Assembly (NCBI GenBank): GCA_052034625.1
Contig: JBPOII010000022.1
Location: 62,001-126,000 of the forward strand
Length of the DNA: 64,000 bases
Direction of reading: 5' to 3'
Source: JAVBLP01 sp052034625
GTDB lineage: Bacteria > Elusimicrobiota > Endomicrobiia > Endomicrobiales > Endomicrobiaceae
The position numbers and the translations under genes are program-made. The notes below the pieces were generated by a model. It searched no databases and was not told the DNA's origin. It worked only from the letters and a program-made list of their open reading frames with translations. Of the stretch, positions 53,151 to 61,857 are shown one piece after another. Numbering within the stretch: the stretch's first letter is position 1; every line of letters begins with the position of its first letter.

Positions 53151-55001
53151 TCAGACCTGAAGCATTCTCATTGCCGTTTCAGCAATATTTTTGACTGTAA
53201 GACCATATTTTTCCTTCAATACCTTAATACTTCCGTGTTCTATAAATTTATCAGGCAGACCGATACATTCAACTTCAGCATCGGTATCACATAAAAGAGC
53301 TTTTATACTTTCACCAAAACCGCCGGCAAGAACATTATCTTCAACGGTTATAAACTTTTTTGTTTTAGAAAGCATTTCTTTTATGATCTCTTCATCAAGC
53401 GGCTTTAAAAATCTCATATTTATTACAGATGCTTTAATATTTTTCTCACCGAGCATTTCAGAAGCCTTAAGACAAGTTTCAACCTGATTGCCTATGGCAA
53501 GAAGACATATATCACTGCCTTCCGACAAAACTTTTGCCTTGCCTATCTGAAAAGCCGACGGAGCTTTATCAAGAGGAACACCTGTTCCGGCACCTCTTGG
53601 ATATCTTATCGCACATGGCTGATTAGAATTAAAAGCCGTTTTAAGCATATGCTGCAATTCATTTTCATCAGCCGGAGCCATTATTATGAGATTTGGAATA
53701 TGTTTTAAATAAGAATAGTCAAAAACACCGTGATGAGTACCGCCGTCCTCGCCTACAAGACCTGCCCTGTCCAAAGCAAAAACTACGGGAAGTTTTTGAA
53801 GGGCGACATCGTGTATTATATTGTCTATCGCTCTTTGTAGAAATGTAGAGTATATAGCACATACAGGTTTAAAGCCGTCAGCAGCCAGTGCAGCAGCAAA
53901 AGTTACAGCATGCCCCTCTGCAATACCTACATCAAAATATCTTTCCGGAAAATGTTTTGCGAATTTATCAAGACCGGTTCCTTCGGGCATTGCTGCCGTT
54001 ATAGCAACTATTCGATCGTTTGTCTGTGCAAGTTTTATAAGCGAGTTTGAAAAAACTTCTGTATATGTTACAGGACCGGCACTTTTTTTAATTACTCCGG
54101 TTTCAGCATTAAATTTACCAACGCCATGAAATTTTATCGGGTTTTCTTCGGCAGGCTCATAACCTTTTCCTTTTTTTGTAATTACATGAAGAAGGACCGG
54201 ACCTTGCATATTTTTAATATTTGATAAGATCTTTATCAAATTGTCTATTTCATGTCCCTGAACAGGACCTATATATGTAAAACCCATTTCCTCAAAAAGC
54301 ATACCCGGAAACAGCATAACTTTTGCTCTTCTTATGATCTTTCCAAAAGGAGAACCGAAACTGTGAAAACGGCTTATCGTTTTCATAACTTTTTCTTCAA
54401 CTTTTTTTACAGTTCCCATTGTAAGCAGTTTTGCAAAATATCCTGCAATAGCACCGACTTTTTGCGAAATGAACATCTCATTGTCATTTAATATTACAAG
54501 CATATCTTTTTTAAGATGTCCTGCATTTTGAAGTCCTTCAAAGGCAAGACCGCCTGTCATTGAACCGTCTCCGATAACAGCGACGACTTTAGAATTATCG
54601 TGACGGAGATCTCTTGCCGCAGCAAAGCCGAGAGCCGCAGATATTGAAGTTGAAGAATGTCCAACCCCAAAACAATCATGCTCGGATTCACAGCGTCTTG
54701 GAAATCCGCTTATTCCGTTATGTGTTCTTAAAGTTTTGAATTTATCTTTGCGTCCTGTAAGTATTTTATGGGCATAAGCTTGGTGGCCTACATCCCATAT
54801 TATTTTGTCATTCGGCGAGTCAAAAACATAATGGATTGCAATTGCAAGATCTGTAGCACCAAGGCTTGGTGCAAGATGTCCGCCGGTCTTTGAAACGGTC
54901 TCTATGATCAATTCCCTGATCTCAGATGCCAACTGCGGGAGCTGATCCAGCTTTAAATTCTTGAGATCTTTAGGACTGTTAATATTTTCAAGTATTTTCA
55001 C
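53151..55001 (-). CDS. dxs: 1-deoxy-D-xylulose-5-phosphate synthase
   Basis: First enzyme of the MEP isoprenoid pathway: condenses pyruvate and glyceraldehyde-3-phosphate with thiamine diphosphate. 616 residues. IIWDVGHQAYAHKILTGR and GHSSTSISAALGFA lie near the N-terminus, the TPP motif is GDGSMTGG...NDNEM, and DRAGLVGEDGGTHHG lies in the transketolase-like middle domain. Overlaps the prenyl synthase stop by one base. Confidence 0.97.
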   Translation of the reverse strand: MKILENINSPKDLKNLKLDQLPQLASEIRELIIETVSKTGGHLAPSLGATDLAIAIHYVFDSPNDKIIWDVGHQAYAHKILTGRKDKFKTLRTHNGISGFPRRCESEHDCFGVGHSSTSISAALGFAAARDLRHDNSKVVAVIGDGSMTGGLAFEGLQNAGHLKKDMLVILNDNEMFISQKVGAIAGYFAKLLTMGTVKKVEEKVMKTISRFHSFGSPFGKIIRRAKVMLFPGMLFEEMGFTYIGPVQGHEIDNLIKILSNIKNMQGPVLLHVITKKGKGYEPAEENPIKFHGVGKFNAETGVIKKSAGPVTYTEVFSNSLIKLAQTNDRIVAITAAMPEGTGLDKFAKHFPERYFDVGIAEGHAVTFAAALAADGFKPVCAIYSTFLQRAIDNIIHDVALQKLPVVFALDRAGLVGEDGGTHHGVFDYSYLKHIPNLIIMAPADENELQHMLKTAFNSNQPCAIRYPRGAGTGVPLDKAPSAFQIGKAKVLSEGSDICLLAIGNQVETCLKASEMLGEKNIKASVINMRFLKPLDEEIIKEMLSKTKKFITVEDNVLAGGFGESIKALLCDTDAEVECIGLPDKFIEHGSIKVLKEKYGLTVKNIAETAMRMLQV

Positions 55002-55918
55002 TAATACTTCCTTTCTGTCATATAGTCAGCAAGCTGATTTAATATATCGGCTTTTTTCCCGAAAACAGTAATCGCTTTTTTAGCTTTTTTAATATAATCT
55101 TCGGCTATTTTCTCAGCTTTCTCTTTTCCGTAAAATGACAAAGCCGTAAGTTTATCATTATCTTTATCGCTTCCTTTTTTACCGAGAAGTTTTTTATCCG
55201 CATAAACATCAAGAATATCATCTGTTATCTGAAAAGCGTGGCCTATGCAAGTCCCGTATGTTTCAAGAGCTTTTATACTCTTTTTGTCAGCTCCGGCAAG
55301 AACAGCGCCTATTTTAAGGCTTGCAACTATTAATGCCGAAGTCTTTTGCAATTGTATGAATTTAAGCTTTTTTTCCATAAGAGTTTTATCTTTCTTATTC
55401 CACTTTCCGGCTTCAAGAGTATCTTCTGCCTGCCCTGCTATCATTCCTTGATAACCGCCGTATTCTGAAAGAATTCTTACGGCTTTATTAATATTTTTTT
55501 CTTTCGCATTAGACCTTGTTATAAGTCCGAATGATTCCGTAAGCAAAGCATCTCCGCACAATATTGCGGCAGCTTCTCCGAATTTCTTATGGCATGTAGG
55601 TTTTCCCCTTCTAAGATCATCATTATCCATAGCGGGAAGATCATCATGCACAAGAGAATATGTGTGAAGATATTCGACCGCACAGGCAGCCGGCATAATG
55701 TCAGATGCTTTCTTTCCGAAAAGCTCGGCCGCAATAATTACAAAAATAGGGCGGAGTCTTTTTCCGCCTGCAAGAGTGCTGTAACGCATAGCCTGTGAAA
55801 TAATAGAATTATCTTTAGGTAAGAATTTTTTTAAAGCTGAATTTACCGATAAAGCATTTTTTGTAAGATATTTTTTTAAATCTGCCGTTTTTTTCAATTT
55901 ATTATTCCTCACTTCCAT
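55001..55918 (-). CDS. ispA: Short-chain polyprenyl diphosphate synthase (FPP/GGPP synthase)
   Basis: Elongates DMAPP with IPP to farnesyl or geranylgeranyl diphosphate. About 305 residues. First aspartate-rich motif DDLPAMDNDD (the DDx4D bacterial FPS form), second DDILDVYAD, and GGKRLRP near the start. Start is ATG 55918 inside xseB; a TTG at 55897 placed just after GAGGA is an alternative. Chain length cannot be read with certainty. Lies between xseB and dxs, the usual bacterial order. Confidence 0.93.
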   Translation of the reverse strand: MEVRNNKLKKTADLKKYLTKNALSVNSALKKFLPKDNSIISQAMRYSTLAGGKRLRPIFVIIAAELFGKKASDIMPAACAVEYLHTYSLVHDDLPAMDNDDLRRGKPTCHKKFGEAAAILCGDALLTESFGLITRSNAKEKNINKAVRILSEYGGYQGMIAGQAEDTLEAGKWNKKDKTLMEKKLKFIQLQKTSALIVASLKIGAVLAGADKKSIKALETYGTCIGHAFQITDDILDVYADKKLLGKKGSDKDNDKLTALSFYGKEKAEKIAEDYIKKAKKAITVFGKKADILNQLADYMTERKY

Positions 55919-56135
55919 CAAATTTTTCTTTTTTCATTTTCCCGTTATCTTTTATGAGAATTTCTATCTTTTTCTTTGTTTCATTAAGTTTTGATGTGCA
56001 AAACTTAACAAGCTCTACTCCTTCAGAAAATAAAGACAATGCTTTATCGAGATCCGGATCGGCATTTTCCATTTCGGAAACTATCTCTTCAAGTCTGTTA
56101 AGCGATTTTTCGAAATTCATCTGTTTTTTAGCCAT
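55902..56135 (-). CDS. xseB: Exodeoxyribonuclease VII small subunit
   Basis: 77 residues: NFEKSLNRLEEIVSEMEN followed by DLDKALSLFSEGVELVKFC, the standard two-helix XseB core. A charged tail follows. Binds the large subunit encoded by the overlapping xseA (8 bases). Confidence 0.94.
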   Translation of the reverse strand: MAKKQMNFEKSLNRLEEIVSEMENADPDLDKALSLFSEGVELVKFCTSKLNETKKKIEILIKDNGKMKKEKFDGSEE

Positions 56136-57378
56136 TATTTTTTACCTCAACTCTTGCCTTTAAATTACCTTTGGCAAGTTTTATGTCTATATTTGAACCA
56201 AGAACAACATTTTCTGCTTCTTTTATTATTTTTCCTTCATCATTAAAACAAATAGAAAAACCTCTTTTCATAACAGAAAGAGGAGAAACCAGATCGAGCT
56301 TATGATAAGTATTTTTCAATTTTTCTTCTTTTGCTTCCGTAAGCCTTCTTACCGCTGAGCACAATCTGTCATCTAGATCGTCAACATATGTTATCTTGTC
56401 TTCATATATCAGATGCGGTTTAACAAAAGCCCTTGAAGCTGCCAAAAGTTCAAGTATTCTGTTTCTGTCATCAAAAACAGTTTCAATGGCATTTATAAGA
56501 TTTTCTTTTATATTTTCAATTTGTCTCTTTGCCTCACTCTTGCGTCTTATTACCATTTCCGCAGCAGCAGAAGGTGTAGGAGCGCGCATATCGGCTGTAA
56601 AATCAGCTATTGTGAAATCGACTTCATGCCCCACACATGAAACAACTGGTATATCGGATTCATATATTGCCCTTGCGACAGGCTCGGTATTGAAAGCCCA
56701 CAGATCCTCTATGGAACCGCCGCCTCGCCCTACAAGAAGAACATCTAAATCTTTATGATTTTTATTCAAATAACTTATAGCTTGAGGTATCTCTTTTTCG
56801 GCTTCTTTACCCTGCACTCTGACAGGATAAAAAAGCACTTCAACATTGGCATTTAAATCGTTAAGAACTTTTAAAATATCGTGAAGAGCAGCTCCGTCTT
56901 GAGAAGTTACTATACCTATTTTATTTACAAGAAGAGGTATCTCTTTTTTTGAGCTTTCATCAAACAAACCCTCTTCCGTAAGTTTCTTTTTCAGTTTTTC
57001 ATAAGCTTCAAACAAATCACCGCGTCCATACTGCTCCATTTGGTTTACTATGATCTGATAGTCGCCGCGTTTAGGATAAGAGCTTATCCTTCCGTAAACC
57101 AAAACCTTCATCCCGTCTTCGGGAGCAAAGGTAAGCCCGGTATTTGCATTTCGGAACATCACTGCATTTATTTGGGCATTCTCATCTTTAAGATTAAAAT
57201 ACATATGCCCTGAATTATAGAGTTTAAAATTCGATATCTCACCCTGTAACCAAACTCCGGGATAAGAATCTTCCAATATTGTTTTTATTTCATCACTGAT
57301 CTGTGTAACGGTATAAATAAGTCTTCCGTCATCATTTTCCGATCCGTTTTCAAAGTTAAACTCTAAATCTTGATTCAT
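56128..57378 (-). CDS. xseA: Exodeoxyribonuclease VII large subunit
   Basis: 416 residues. The N-terminal OB-fold (VWLQGEISNFKLYNSGHMYFNLKD) binds single-stranded DNA. The catalytic domain has GIVTSQDGAALHDILKVL, LLVGRGGGSIEDLWAFN and SCVGHEVDFTIADFTADMRAPTPSAAAEM. Degrades single-stranded DNA from both ends to oligonucleotides. First gene of the xseA-xseB-ispA-dxs-tlyA run. The 141 bases before it hold an inverted repeat (CCTTTAC/GTAAAGG around 57441-57469) but no clear promoter. Confidence 0.95.
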   Translation of the reverse strand: MNQDLEFNFENGSENDDGRLIYTVTQISDEIKTILEDSYPGVWLQGEISNFKLYNSGHMYFNLKDENAQINAVMFRNANTGLTFAPEDGMKVLVYGRISSYPKRGDYQIIVNQMEQYGRGDLFEAYEKLKKKLTEEGLFDESSKKEIPLLVNKIGIVTSQDGAALHDILKVLNDLNANVEVLFYPVRVQGKEAEKEIPQAISYLNKNHKDLDVLLVGRGGGSIEDLWAFNTEPVARAIYESDIPVVSCVGHEVDFTIADFTADMRAPTPSAAAEMVIRRKSEAKRQIENIKENLINAIETVFDDRNRILELLAASRAFVKPHLIYEDKITYVDDLDDRLCSAVRRLTEAKEEKLKNTYHKLDLVSPLSVMKRGFSICFNDEGKIIKEAENVVLGSNIDIKLAKGNLKARVEVKNNG

Positions 57379-57519
57379 TAATATTATCTTTTCTTATCTT
57401 TTATTTATTGCACAAAGTATTTTTAACTTAGGAAAAGCACACCTTTACAAAGTTTACATCAGTAAAGGGTAAATGAGAAACGGTGTAATGAAGCATAAGC
57501 TCAAAATACGAAGCGTAAA

Positions 57520-59076
57520 TTATTTTGCTATGTCCTGAGCCCTCGTCTCCCTTATAACAGTTATTTTAATCTGTCCCGGATATTCAAGTTCCTGTTCAAC
57601 TTTCTTTGCTATATCATGAGCTAAAACCTGCGCCTGCTTATCGTCGACATCTTCAGGCTCTACAAGAATTCTGACTTCTCTTCCTGCCTGTATAGCATAT
57701 GCCATTGCAACACCTCTGAATTCTTTTGCGACTTTTTCAAGATTTTCAAGCCGTTTTAGATAGTGTTCTATGGATTCACGTCTTGCACCCGGTCTTGCTG
57801 CTGATATAGCATCTGCCGCAGCAATAACAAAAGCTTCAGGACTTCCGGGAGTTTCAAAACCTTCATGATGTGAAATAATAGCATTTATCATCTTTGGCGA
57901 TTCGCCGTATTTCTTTGCTATATCTGCTGATATCTGATGATGCGTACCTTCAACTTCATGGTCAACGGCTTTGCCTATATCATGTAAAAGTGCAGCTTTT
58001 TTACAAAAATTTATATCAAGACCAAGTTCGCCTGCAAGTGCTCCTGCAAGCCATGTAACTTCAAGCGTATGCTGCAGCTGGTTTTGCCCGTATGAAGTTC
58101 TATATTGAAGTTTTCCTAACAATCTGATTATTTCTGAGTTAAGCCCATGAACGCCGGCATCAATTGCCGCCTGTTCTCCGACTTCCTTCAGATGTTCTTC
58201 CATTTCTTTCTTAACTTTTTCAACAACTTCTTCAATTCTGGCAGGATGTATCCTTCCGTCAACGATAAGCCTTTCCAAAGCGATCTTTGCTATCTGTCTT
58301 CTGACTCCGTCAAAAGCCGAAACCGTTATCGCTTCAGGCGTATCGTCAACTATAAGATCAACACCGGTAGCTTGTTCAAATGCTCTGATATTCCTGCCTT
58401 CTCTTCCTATGATCCTTCCTTTTATTTCATCATTAGGGATCTGAACTGTGGAAGTAGTTATATCTGCCGTATGATCGGCTGCAATACGTTGTATTGCGAT
58501 TGAAATTATCTCTTTAGATTTTTTTTCAGCATTTTCACGAGCTTCCTGTTCAATACGCTGTGCAAGAATTGCTCCGTCCTGTTTTGCTTCTTCTTCCATC
58601 TCGCTTACAAGTTTCTTTTTTGCTTCTTCCCTTGTCATACCGGAAAGTCTTTCCAAAGTTTTTCTCTGTTCTTCTTTGATTTTTTCTACTTCATCAAACT
58701 TTATCTTGAGGTCTTGCTCTTTAGCAGCAATATCTTTTTCCTTATTGGCGAGTTCTTTTTCTTTCTTATCAGCAGCATCAATTTTACGATCTAAATTCTC
58801 TTCTCTTTGATTAAGTCTGTTTTCTGTCTGTTGCGCTGAGATCTTTTTGTCTTTTATTTCCTGTTCAAATTCTTTACGTTCCTTATCAACTATGAGCTTT
58901 GCTTCAAGCATAGCTTCTTTGGATTTTGTTTCTGCCATCAATTTTGCTTCTTTTATAATTCTTTCTGAAATATGCTCGGCTGATTTAGCGTTCAATTTCG
59001 CATAGATAAGACGCAAAATATATCCAACTGCAAAAGCAACCAAAGCGGTTATAGCAATCACTAATAAGTTTTCCAT
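57520..59076 (-). CDS. rny: Ribonuclease Y
   Basis: Membrane-anchored endoribonuclease starting mRNA decay. 518 residues. N-terminal TM (about 4-24), long coiled coil (25-200), KH domain (GRIIGREGRNIRAFEQATGVDLIVDD) and HD domain (KKAALLHDIGKAVDHE, ISHHEG). Full length. It lies 20 bases after fau, at the end of the zapB-zapA-6S-rarA-fau run. Confidence 0.96.
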   Translation of the reverse strand: MENLLVIAITALVAFAVGYILRLIYAKLNAKSAEHISERIIKEAKLMAETKSKEAMLEAKLIVDKERKEFEQEIKDKKISAQQTENRLNQREENLDRKIDAADKKEKELANKEKDIAAKEQDLKIKFDEVEKIKEEQRKTLERLSGMTREEAKKKLVSEMEEEAKQDGAILAQRIEQEARENAEKKSKEIISIAIQRIAADHTADITTSTVQIPNDEIKGRIIGREGRNIRAFEQATGVDLIVDDTPEAITVSAFDGVRRQIAKIALERLIVDGRIHPARIEEVVEKVKKEMEEHLKEVGEQAAIDAGVHGLNSEIIRLLGKLQYRTSYGQNQLQHTLEVTWLAGALAGELGLDINFCKKAALLHDIGKAVDHEVEGTHHQISADIAKKYGESPKMINAIISHHEGFETPGSPEAFVIAAADAISAARPGARRESIEHYLKRLENLEKVAKEFRGVAMAYAIQAGREVRILVEPEDVDDKQAQVLAHDIAKKVEQELEYPGQIKITVIRETRAQDIAK

Positions 59077-59096
59077 CTCTCCGCTCCTCTAAAATG

Positions 59097-59678
59097 TCAA
59101 TTTTTTTTGATCTGTATAATTCTCTTTTCCGTAATGATCATTCCAACCGGGAGATCATAATCTCCTGTAGGAACCTTTTCGGTAATTTGAAAATCATATG
59201 CTATACCGATAGATCTTTCTACCGGTATTCCTTCAAGCCATCTGTCAAAATAGCCTTTGCCATATCCTGTCCTGTAGCCTGCATAGTCAAAAGCAATACC
59301 TGGAACAAAAATGAGGTCGATATCTTCTTTATCTACAATATCTTCCTCATTTATTTCAGGCTGCCTTATCCCATAAACTGACTGATAGGCATCTTCTATT
59401 CTTGATATCCTTACTGCATACATACTACCGTCTCCCGGTGTTTCAATAGCAGGAACTGCAACAGTTTTTCCTGCATCAAGTGCAGCTGCTATCATAGCAT
59501 CGGTTACAACTTCAGAACCGTAAGACAAATAGAACATCACCTGTCTTGCTTTCTCATATTCGGGAAGCCTTTTGATCTTTGAAAAAATCATATTGCTATA
59601 GGCAGATGCCAAGATCGGATCTATCCTATCCCTCAAATTCAAAAACTCATATCTTACTTTTCTTTTTTCTGATTCCAT
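59097..59678 (-). CDS. fau: 5-formyltetrahydrofolate cyclo-ligase
   Basis: ATP-dependent conversion of 5-formyl-THF to 5,10-methenyl-THF. ATG 59678 gives 193 residues, close to the family's 180-200. TTG 59705 or GTG 59690 are upstream alternatives, all overlapping rarA. Motifs: VMFYLSYGSEVVT, FVPGIAFDYAGYRTGYGKGYFDRWL (the GxGxGYYDR-type phosphate loop) and a GIAYDFQ segment. In E. coli the homologue ygfA/fau follows 6S RNA and zapA; the same set is here, with rarA inserted. Confidence 0.93.
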   Translation of the reverse strand: MESEKRKVRYEFLNLRDRIDPILASAYSNMIFSKIKRLPEYEKARQVMFYLSYGSEVVTDAMIAAALDAGKTVAVPAIETPGDGSMYAVRISRIEDAYQSVYGIRQPEINEEDIVDKEDIDLIFVPGIAFDYAGYRTGYGKGYFDRWLEGIPVERSIGIAYDFQITEKVPTGDYDLPVGMIITEKRIIQIKKN

Positions 59679-60966
59679 GTAATCTTTCACGTATTTTCCC
59701 CTCAAAACCTTCTCCGGAAGGTTTATAAAACTCTACCGGATCGGGCCAGTAGTCTTGCACAACATAATGACCTTCATAATCATGAGGATATTTATATCCT
59801 TTTCCATGACCGAGTTCTTCACCGTCAAGACTAGCATCTTTCAAATGATTCGGTACATTTCTTACTTTGCCGTTTTTAACTTCAGCCAAAGCTTGGTCAA
59901 CCGCAATATAAGAAGCGTTTGACTTAGGTGCACACGCTACATAAATTGCCGCCTGTGCAAGAATTATTCTGGCTTCCGGCATACCGACAAACTGTACCGC
60001 ATTTAAAGCAGAAACCGCTAGCATAAGAGCCCTGGGATCTGCCAGTCCTACATCTTCAGATGCACAAATTATAATTCTTCTTGCTATAAATCTCGGATCT
60101 TCTCCGGCAGCAAGCATTTTTGACATCCAATAAACCGCCGCATCAGGGTCTGTCCCCCGCATCGATTTAATGAAAGCAGAAATGTGGTCATAGTGCGCAT
60201 CTCCGGAACGGTCATAAAGGACCGCCCTTTTCTGCATTGATTCCTGCGCAGCGGAAATGTCAAAAACTTTGACTCCTTTCTCATTAACTTTTGTAGAAAG
60301 CACGCCGATTTCCAGCGCATTGAGCATTTTTCTTGCATCTCCGTTAGCGTTTAAAACCAAATGTTCTTTCGCCTCATCGGACATTTTGACTTTATACTTT
60401 CCAAGTCCGTTCTCTTCATCCTTTAAGGCTGATTGCATAATTTTTAAAAGAGCTTCTTTTGACAGCGGATGAAATTCAAAAACTATACTTCTTGAAATCA
60501 AAGCCGCATTGATGTAGAAAAAAGGGTTTTCAGTAGTAATTCCTATCAGCGTAACAGTTCCTTTTTCAACATCGGGAAGCAAAGCGTCCTGCTGGGATTT
60601 GTTGAAATGATGGATCTCGTCCAGCATCAATATTGTCTTTTTACCGGACATTTCAACCCTGGCTTTTGCCTGTTCTATAATTTTTCTTATATCGGCAATA
60701 CCTATAGTTACAGCATTTGCTTCTTCAAAATAAGCTTTTGTTTTTGAAGCTATAATCCTTGCTAAGGCGCTTTTTCCTGTTCCCGGAGGACCAAAAAAAA
60801 TCACTGAGCCGAGATTATCAGCTTCTATTGAACGTCTTAAAAGCTTTCCTTCTCCAACGATATTTTCCTGCCCCATAAAATCTTCAAAACTCTTTGGGGC
60901 CATTCTGGCAGCTAAAGGTTTATTCTTACTCTTTGCCGCATTTTCAAGAAAATTTGTCTGTGCCAT
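59647..60966 (-). CDS. rarA: Replication-associated recombination protein A (MgsA/RarA AAA ATPase)
   Basis: 439 residues. FEDFMGQENIVGEGKLLRR, Walker A GPPGTGKS (59-66), Walker B ILMLDEIHHF, sensor 1 IGITTENPFF, and the C-terminal tetramerisation region GTDPDAAVYWMSKMLAAGEDP and GYKYPHDYEGHYVVQDYWPD, both diagnostic of RarA. Acts at stalled replication forks with SSB. Begins right after the 6S RNA terminator. Confidence 0.96.
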   Translation of the reverse strand: MAQTNFLENAAKSKNKPLAARMAPKSFEDFMGQENIVGEGKLLRRSIEADNLGSVIFFGPPGTGKSALARIIASKTKAYFEEANAVTIGIADIRKIIEQAKARVEMSGKKTILMLDEIHHFNKSQQDALLPDVEKGTVTLIGITTENPFFYINAALISRSIVFEFHPLSKEALLKIMQSALKDEENGLGKYKVKMSDEAKEHLVLNANGDARKMLNALEIGVLSTKVNEKGVKVFDISAAQESMQKRAVLYDRSGDAHYDHISAFIKSMRGTDPDAAVYWMSKMLAAGEDPRFIARRIIICASEDVGLADPRALMLAVSALNAVQFVGMPEARIILAQAAIYVACAPKSNASYIAVDQALAEVKNGKVRNVPNHLKDASLDGEELGHGKGYKYPHDYEGHYVVQDYWPDPVEFYKPSGEGFEGKIRERLHGIRKKKSKI

Positions 60967-60977
60967 GTTTTACCCAT

Positions 60978-61139
60978 AAAAAATCCCGCAGTGCCGTTAG
61001 CCTCAAACGGTTTAAAGCCCATTTTTTTCAAGTGAGAAACAGGGGCATAAGCCCACGAGCATACGCTCGCCTGTGCTTCTCTGAAATAGACTTGTAGGAA
61101 TAAACACGCTTAAGACAATCACCAACACTGCAGGAAAAT
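60978..61139 (-). ncRNA. ssrS: 6S RNA
   Basis: About 160 nt on the minus strand. A closing stem pairs the 5' CCTGCAGTG region (61123-61134) with the 3' CACTGCGGG region (60985-60993), and a U-run follows at 60983-60978. Long imperfect arms enclose an open central region. The distal arm ACAGG...CCTGT contains CGAGC-GTAT-GCTCG (61056-61069) and GGGC-TTAT-GCCC hairpins; a GAGC-AT-GCTC motif occurs in E. coli 6S. The single rod with a central bubble binds housekeeping RNA polymerase. Neighbours zapA and fau are the same as in E. coli. Exact ends are estimated. Confidence 0.82.
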
Positions 61140-61149
61140 ATAAAATATT

Positions 61150-61440
61150 TCAATTCGCAGTTTCTACATCATCCAAATGTTTAATGAGTTCTTTGATCTT
61201 TCTCTCATAATTATTTGAAATATTTTCTTGTAAACCTTTTAATTTAAGCAGTTCAACAGCTATTTTTACCGCTGTTAAAGCCGCTATTTTTTGAGTGTCG
61301 GCAACATTTGCGTTCTCATTCTGTACTTCATGCCACTGATCATTTACAAAACTTACTACGCTGGCAAAACTCAATTCATCCATTTCGTCAATATTAAGTT
61401 CTATATCTCTTCCCATTATACGTACGCGAGTTATTGCCAT
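61150..61440 (-). CDS. zapA: Cell division protein ZapA
   Basis: 96 residues. The N-terminal globular part (ITRVRIMGRDIELNID, SFASVVSFVNDQW) is followed by the HxVQNENANVADTQKIAALTAVKIAVELL helix and a C-terminal coiled coil, the ZapA plan. Stabilises FtsZ protofilaments. The 6S RNA gene begins about 10 bases after its stop. A 2-base gap separates it from the ZapB-like gene. Confidence 0.9.
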   Translation of the reverse strand: MAITRVRIMGRDIELNIDEMDELSFASVVSFVNDQWHEVQNENANVADTQKIAALTAVKIAVELLKLKGLQENISNNYERKIKELIKHLDDVETAN

Positions 61441-61442
61441 CT

Positions 61443-61673
61443 TTATGATACCTTTGCCGTATCAATTTTCTTTAAAATCCTTTCGATTTTAACTGCTGCA
61501 CTTTCAGTGTTTGCTTTAAGTATAGTGTATTCACTGACTTTTTGCCTATTTAATTCATTTTCTTTTCTTAAAAACTCAACTTCGGCTTTAAGCCTAAGAT
61601 TTTCTTCATTAAGTTTTTTAAGCTTTTCAGCAGCTTTTTTCACTTTTACTGATAAAATTTCCAAATTTCCCAT
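61443..61673 (-). CDS. ZapB-like small coiled-coil protein
   Basis: 76 residues, almost entirely one coiled coil with heptads (VKKAAEKLKKLNEENLRLKAEV, LRKENELNRQKVSEY). Size, fold and position just upstream of zapA suggest a ZapB-type Z-ring factor, but coiled coils carry little family signal. Its ATG lies at the predicted transcription start, so it may be translated from a leaderless mRNA. Confidence 0.7.
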   Translation of the reverse strand: MGNLEILSVKVKKAAEKLKKLNEENLRLKAEVEFLRKENELNRQKVSEYTILKANTESAAVKIERILKKIDTAKVS

Positions 61674-61679
61674 ATCAAT

Positions 61680-61708
61680 ATTTTATAAATTGGGTATAAA
61701 ATTGTCAA
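61680..61708 (-). promoter_or_regulatory. Promoter of the zapB-zapA-6S-rarA-fau run
   Basis: Minus strand: TTGACA (61708-61703), a 17-base spacer and TAAAAT (61685-61680). Start of transcription is expected about 61672-61674, i.e. at the ATG of the ZapB-like gene (61673). No ribosome site can fit between. Confidence 0.75.
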
Positions 61709-61828
61709 GCAATGTAAAAATCAAAAAAACAATTAATTTTTAAATGATTTTTCAATTTAGTTTTTAGCATGAAATACACTTTAATCCAAATGTCTTAATA
61801 CAATATGGCTTTTCTGCTTTTTTCAAAG

Positions 61829-61834
61829 TATAAT
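61829..61834 (+). promoter_or_regulatory. Probable -10 box of the 61858 gene
   Basis: TATAAT at 61829-61834, about 25 bases before the ATG, with AAGGAG at 61847-61852 as the ribosome site. The -35 region (61806-61811, TGGCTT) is poor, so activation or another sigma factor is possible. Confidence 0.45.
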
Positions 61835-61857
61835 ATAGAAAATTATAAGGAGTTATT

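Noticed and set aside
57441..57469. Terminator between rny and xseA
   Set aside because: The CCTTTAC/GTAAAGG inverted repeat has a 13-base loop and no U-run, so it does not qualify as a rho-independent terminator.
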